A DNA stretch of 8,275 nucleotides. Source: an uncultured Caryophanales bacterium (lineage in GTDB: Bacteria > Bacillota_I > Bacilli_A > RF39 > UBA660). Under the pieces are notes generated by a model. The model had not been told where the DNA came from and ran no database searches. It saw nothing but the letters and a program-made list of their open reading frames with translations. The DNA is taken from NCBI GenBank assembly GCA_937897245.1, contig CALCBO010000128.1, forward strand, positions 1-8,275, given 5' to 3'. A program made the translations under genes and the position numbers. Positions 4,906-8,275 of the stretch are shown here, one piece after another. The first letter of the stretch is position 1. Each line of letters opens with the position of its first letter.

Positions 4906-7900
4906 TTATTGTTTTACAGGAGCTCTTAATTTTTGGACTTTTTCTTTTGTTATCTTTTTTCCTAAAAATTTATTTATATAGCCTTGCGTTTCTCCATAAT
5001 TTTGCACTTGATTATTTAAACAATGATTAAAAAAGATTATCTTGCATAAATTACGGATGGATTCATTTTCTGAATTATCAAATATATTGCTTAACCTACT
5101 GCCAAGCTTATTTGTTTCACCCAAACTATCATAAACAAACGCATTTATTAATTGGTAATTAATATTTCCTTTATAATCAAAGTTTTCTAAGGCAACTTTT
5201 GTGTTTTTAGAAGTAGCATAATGGATTGTAATATGATAAACTTGTAAAACATATAGTAGAGCTATTCTTTGCATTCTATTTAGAAGCACTTTTAGTTCTT
5301 CAAATTCATCAACATAATCAAATTCACTTATTTGCGATTGCTTAATCTCATTTAATACTTCCACAAAAGATTCATCAATTTCTTTAAATAAACAGTAGAG
5401 ATGCTGATTTGGAAATTTATAAATACATTCTATGATTGTATCAATTTGTTTTGTGTCAATTTGATGGATAAAGTCTGGTAATATTTTTGAAATTATTTCA
5501 ATGTACTTTATACCTGTAAGGTTTATCATTTGTTGAGTATTTATCAAAGATTCATCATAATCATAAATATCTTGAACCTTAATGATATCTGATTTTTTTG
5601 CAAGTCTCTCTTCTCTATCTCTCTTTTCGGATTTTCTTTTTATTGATTCATTTGTAGGTAAAGCTAATTTAAGAGATTTATCTTTTAATAACAAGAATTT
5701 AATATTTGAATCAGAGAAGTTTAATTCGTCATATTTTGAAAAGAAAGAAACAGCTTTATTTACTATTAGTTTAAGTATTTCGTTATTATTACTTTCAGTT
5801 AAATAGCATAGGAATAATAAAATATCGCCATTAAGGCCAAAGCAAATTTTATCAACAAGATTTTCTAATGATTCTGTGTTTTTGCTATAAAGGATCTCCT
5901 TAGCAATAAAGAAAGATAAATAAGAATTATAAGAAAATTTAATATTTCCATCAAAATCAGCATAAGCTAAAATTCTTATATTAATTAATTTTTGAAGAAA
6001 CACATTTGGTTTTATAGGCGCAAAATACTTTCTTCTCTCATTATTATAATCTTCAATTATTTTCGAAAAACTAGAATTAGATAATGGATACTCTTTGGTT
6101 TGGTGTATATGAAAAGCAATTTTTTGTAATAGATAAATTGTAATTGATGGGTCCAAATCGCAATCTTGTTGTATTATTTTAGTAATGTTTGATTGGAAAA
6201 CTGTATTGAATACTTTAGCAGAACCAAATTCAAAATTATTAGATAAAACACTTTTTGTAAATAAAATAATAAAACTAGGACTCAAATTAAATATATTAAA
6301 TTCATTAGAAATCATTTTATTAATTTTGTTCAAAAAGGTATTAAGATTCCTATTACTGATTTCAGGTTTAAAGAATTTACATAGTTTTTTTAATAATTTT
6401 TCACGTTTTTTACTATACATTAATTCTATTCTAAACTTAATCGAATCCTCATCATCAATTACATTTTCTTTGAAATAAGAAATAATATCATTTTCTGTTC
6501 TTTGCCCTTTGATAATAATAATCTTATCAAATGTATTTTTAATGTTTTCCAAAAGAACTTCGAATTGTTTTTTTTCAATCTTATCTGCATCATCAATTAT
6601 AGCGATTTTTAATTCTTTTGAACTTTGCTCAAAAGCAGAAAATGTTAGTTTATTGTTATACTGTTCTTTAACTAGAAAATTAATTACTTTATTAATTTTT
6701 GTTCCATTAATATTCTCGGCTTTAAATAATAAAGGAAGATAATTTGGAGCTAACTTCAAATAAATAAATTTAGATAGGGAAGATTTTCCACTTTCATCAT
6801 ATCCATCAATAATGCAGTACTTTTTATCTTTAATTTTTTTAAAGAACGATTCTGAATCAGATACTATCTTTTTATTATCATCACTTATATTATCTATGAC
6901 ATGTAATTCTGGGAAAACGAATATTTGTCTAAAATCATCTATCTCATTTAAGAGTTTATCTGTTAATAACTCATTAATAAAGTTAGAATTATGCTTTGGG
7001 AAGGATTCTAAAGTTGATTCATTTTTTTTCTCACAATCATATACGTCTGAAATACTATTCCACACAAATTTATAATTAATTGTTTCTAATGTATCGGTGT
7101 TTAACAAAACTGCATTAAAAATGCTCTTTCCTTTTTCAGACAATGGTCCTCCTAAAATTTTTTGATTAATGGACTTATCAATAATAGATAATTCATTTAT
7201 ATTTTTGTGTTCGTGACCATAAAATAAGATATTGCTATAATTCTCTAAATGTTCTTTTATTATTTGTTTTGATGAATCTGTAAATAATTCTGGCGAATGA
7301 TGCATTAAAGTAATTTCAAAATCCTTATCTTTAAAAGATTTGTTTGTAAGATTATTTAAATCTTTGTTGGAAAGTTGATGTAAACCGTCATCATAATCAT
7401 TAATTTTATCTCTGTAAGTTGAAAAAATAGCAGAATTAATTAAATTTACTTTAATTTTGAAACCATTAATTGATATATATTTTATATCTAAAATTTTGTT
7501 TTCTAAAAAGCAATGATGTTTTTCTGAAAAATGAAAGAAATCAGTCATCATATTTAAATAATGCTTTTCAGCATCCTTGATATTAGATTCTATTCTCGAT
7601 TTTATATCTACTCTAGAGTGAGGAATATCGCAGAAGTCTATATCATGATTTCCTGGCACTACTAAAACATGAATGTATTCTTCTTTTCTAGTTCGTTTTC
7701 GTAAGTATGTACATAAATTACCTATTAGGTTGCTTGCTAATAAGTATTCTTGACTCTTACCAGAAAATGATATATCACCTGTAAATACAATCAAAGCATT
7801 ATCAAAATTGTCGATTGTATTTAAAGCTTTTTTCATTTTGTCTATTTGTGAATTACCAAAGGGATTATCATGCGAGATATGTAAGTCTGTTAAATGTAGA

Positions 7901-7914
7901 AACAATAAATTCAT
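4906..7914 (-). CDS. Calcineurin-like metallophosphoesterase fused to a STAND/NACHT-like P-loop NTPase
   Basis: A 1002-residue protein. Residues ~1-280 carry the metallophosphoesterase motifs in order: DLH (D10, H12), GD (D47), GNHD (88-91), HH (205-206) and GHEH (233-236), so the two-metal site looks complete. After a linker, an NTPase follows: Walker A GYDESGKS (371-378), Walker B IAIIDDAD (437-444) and a beta strand ending KGQR (469-472) that may be a sensor. FSYNSYLSFFIAKEI (660-674) resembles the conserved winged-helix signature at the end of NACHT-type STAND modules. A highly charged stretch (759-774) precedes a ~230-residue helical C-terminus without clear TPR or LRR repeats, possibly the sensor. 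No membrane segment is seen. This effector-NTPase-sensor layout matches STAND antiphage proteins; the phosphoesterase would be the effector acting on nucleic acid, nucleotide or phosphoprotein. Start MNLLFLHLTDLH is set by GAGGTGA, eight bases upstream; a GTG four codons earlier lies inside that site. Function in defence is inferred. Confidence 0.9.
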   Translation of the reverse strand: MNLLFLHLTDLHISHDNPFGNSQIDKMKKALNTIDNFDNALIVFTGDISFSGKSQEYLLASNLIGNLCTYLRKRTRKEEYIHVLVVPGNHDIDFCDIPHSRVDIKSRIESNIKDAEKHYLNMMTDFFHFSEKHHCFLENKILDIKYISINGFKIKVNLINSAIFSTYRDKINDYDDGLHQLSNKDLNNLTNKSFKDKDFEITLMHHSPELFTDSSKQIIKEHLENYSNILFYGHEHKNINELSIIDKSINQKILGGPLSEKGKSIFNAVLLNTDTLETINYKFVWNSISDVYDCEKKNESTLESFPKHNSNFINELLTDKLLNEIDDFRQIFVFPELHVIDNISDDNKKIVSDSESFFKKIKDKKYCIIDGYDESGKSSLSKFIYLKLAPNYLPLLFKAENINGTKINKVINFLVKEQYNNKLTFSAFEQSSKELKIAIIDDADKIEKKQFEVLLENIKNTFDKIIIIKGQRTENDIISYFKENVIDDEDSIKFRIELMYSKKREKLLKKLCKFFKPEISNRNLNTFLNKINKMISNEFNIFNLSPSFIILFTKSVLSNNFEFGSAKVFNTVFQSNITKIIQQDCDLDPSITIYLLQKIAFHIHQTKEYPLSNSSFSKIIEDYNNERRKYFAPIKPNVFLQKLINIRILAYADFDGNIKFSYNSYLSFFIAKEILYSKNTESLENLVDKICFGLNGDILLFLCYLTESNNNEILKLIVNKAVSFFSKYDELNFSDSNIKFLLLKDKSLKLALPTNESIKRKSEKRDREERLAKKSDIIKVQDIYDYDESLINTQQMINLTGIKYIEIISKILPDFIHQIDTKQIDTIIECIYKFPNQHLYCLFKEIDESFVEVLNEIKQSQISEFDYVDEFEELKVLLNRMQRIALLYVLQVYHITIHYATSKNTKVALENFDYKGNINYQLINAFVYDSLGETNKLGSRLSNIFDNSENESIRNLCKIIFFNHCLNNQVQNYGETQGYINKFLGKKITKEKVQKLRAPVKQ

Positions 7915-7935
7915 AAATTGAATCACCTCGTTTAT

Positions 7936-7964
7936 ATTTTATCATTAGATAAATATATAAACAA
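7936..7964 (-). promoter_or_regulatory. Candidate promoter of the phosphoesterase-NTPase gene
   Basis: On the minus strand TTGTTT (7959-7964) and TAAAAT (7936-7941) are 17 bases apart, and the -10 is preceded by TG one base away (TGATAAAAT), forming an extended -10. The start would fall at the GAGGTGA ribosome site (7923-7929), giving a short leader as for the R-M operon. A 7-bp inverted repeat (ATTAGAT 7944-7950, ATCTAAT 7964-7970, 13-base loop) spans the spacer and could be an operator or chance in AT-rich DNA. Confidence 0.45.
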
Positions 7965-7972
7965 TCTAATTT

Positions 7973-8149
7973 TTATTTTCTAATTATAATTATTTGTTTG
8001 TTTTCTAAAAGTATATCTACTACATTTCCAATTTCAAATCCAAATTCTTTTAACCAATGTCCTTTAAGAATGATTGTAGGAATATTACTATAATTTCCTC
8101 TTGATTGATTGTACACCTTTAGTTTTCTTGTTTTTGTTTGTTCCTTCAT
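7973..8149 (-). CDS. symE: SymE-family protein (type I toxin-like, AbrB fold), 58 residues
   Basis: A short gene found by reading the gap. The protein MKEQTKTRKLKVYNQSRGN... continues with IPTIILKGHWLKEFGFEIG (22-40) and ends in a beta-rich VVDILLENKQIIIIRK. The pattern P-x-I-x-L-K-G-x-W-L-x-x-x-G-F-x-x-G followed by hydrophobic strands is the signature of the SymE family, which has a SpoVT/AbrB-like fold. Escherichia coli SymE is an SOS-induced toxin, longer than this (113 residues), repressed by the antisense RNA SymR. GGAG (8158-8161), eight bases from the ATG, supports translation, and the site lies in a 7-bp hairpin arm. It precedes the phosphoesterase-NTPase gene by 58 bases. In E. coli symE also lies among restriction genes (hsd, mcrBC), so the context recurs. 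I see no clear antisense promoter here; toxicity is inferred. Confidence 0.82.
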   Translation of the reverse strand: MKEQTKTRKLKVYNQSRGNYSNIPTIILKGHWLKEFGFEIGNVVDILLENKQIIIIRK

Positions 8150-8158
8150 GTTTTCTTC

Positions 8159-8178
8159 TCCTTTACTTTGATAAAGGA
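8159..8178 (-). promoter_or_regulatory. Hairpin masking the ribosome site of the SymE-like gene
   Basis: On the minus strand TCCTTTA (8172-8178), loop TCAAAG, TAAAGGA (8159-8165) form a perfect 7-bp stem. The downstream arm contains most of the AAAGGAG ribosome site, and the upstream arm is effectively an anti-ribosome-site sequence. In the transcript this would reduce initiation at the SymE-like gene, fitting the tight translational control known for SymE. The arm sequences may pair by chance given the purine-rich site. Confidence 0.45.
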
Positions 8179-8192
8179 TAGATTTTAATAGT

Positions 8193-8275
8193 TTATATGT
8201 ACCTACGAATCATCCAACCGTGCCCTGTATCAAAAGAACCACCTGCATAGTGTTGTGATTGACCAGAATGTCCAC
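8193..8275 (-). CDS. C-terminal tail of an unidentified gene, cut by the right edge
   Basis: One minus-strand frame is open from the window edge to a TAA at 8193-8195, giving 26 residues rich in Gly, Ser and His (GHSGQSQHYAGG, then SFDTGHGWMIRRYI). The other two frames stop sooner or at TGA. The DNA here is clearly richer in G and C than the rest of the window, as expected for coding sequence ending at about 8193. The Gly/Ser/His-rich end with a WMIRRYI terminus resembles a secreted or structural protein end, but I do not recognise it. It ends 43 bases before the SymE-like start with no clear terminator between. Confidence 0.5.
   Translation of the reverse strand, partial: GHSGQSQHYAGGSFDTGHGWMIRRYI

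Noticed and set aside
5582..7075. Four plus-strand open frames of 74-97 residues within the phosphoesterase-NTPase gene
   Set aside because: They are antisense shadows of a long gene with intact motifs, are rich in Leu/Ser/Phe as expected from complementing Lys/Asn/Glu codons, and lack convincing ribosome sites.

Overview
The window reads as a defence island from a very AT-rich, low-GC Gram-positive-type bacterium (Bacillota, or a standard-code relative of the Mollicutes such as an Acholeplasma/Izemoplasma-like lineage). The evidence is the AT content, strong GGAGG-type ribosome sites, extended -10 promoters (TGnTATAAT) and Trp encoded by TGG with TGA not used as sense. Every supported gene lies on the minus strand, so transcription runs from high to low coordinates.

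From right to left: (i) the C-terminal tail of an unidentified gene enters at the right edge (8193-8275); (ii) a 58-residue SymE-family (AbrB-fold, type I toxin-like) gene at 7973-8149; (iii) a 1002-residue protein at 4906-7914 with a calcineurin-like metallophosphoesterase joined to a STAND/NACHT-like P-loop NTPase and a long helical C-terminus, which looks like an effector-plus-sensor antiphage protein; (iv) a perfect 13-bp inverted repeat overlapping an extended -10 promoter at 4861-4900; (v) a DpnII-type GATC restriction-modification operon.

The R-M operon, in order of transcription, is: a DpnM/Dam-class adenine methyltransferase carrying an N-terminal XRE helix-turn-helix (3800-4843), an unrecognised 90-residue protein (3515-3787), a DpnA-like beta-class methyltransferase (2718-3500), a DpnII-family endonuclease (1817-2689), and a third, shorter beta-class methyltransferase (1034-1750). 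A 269-residue unrecognised protein with one C-terminal membrane segment (192-1001) follows behind its own likely promoter. A further gene seems to start at position 28 and leave the left edge.

Functionally, methyltransferases precede the endonuclease as in the classical dpnM-dpnA-dpnB order. The XRE domain fused to the first methyltransferase, with a palindrome across its promoter, suggests autoregulation of the whole operon. Several gene starts (8149, 2689, 1750, 1001) have inverted repeats that enclose or pair with the ribosome-binding site, suggesting translational or operator control of the endonuclease, the extra methyltransferase, the toxin-like gene and the membrane protein. GATC, the expected target, is scarce across the window (four sites by eye). 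The parts most worth testing are the phosphoesterase-STAND protein, the XRE-DpnM fusion with its operator, and the unexplained 90- and 269-residue proteins tied to the R-M cassette.
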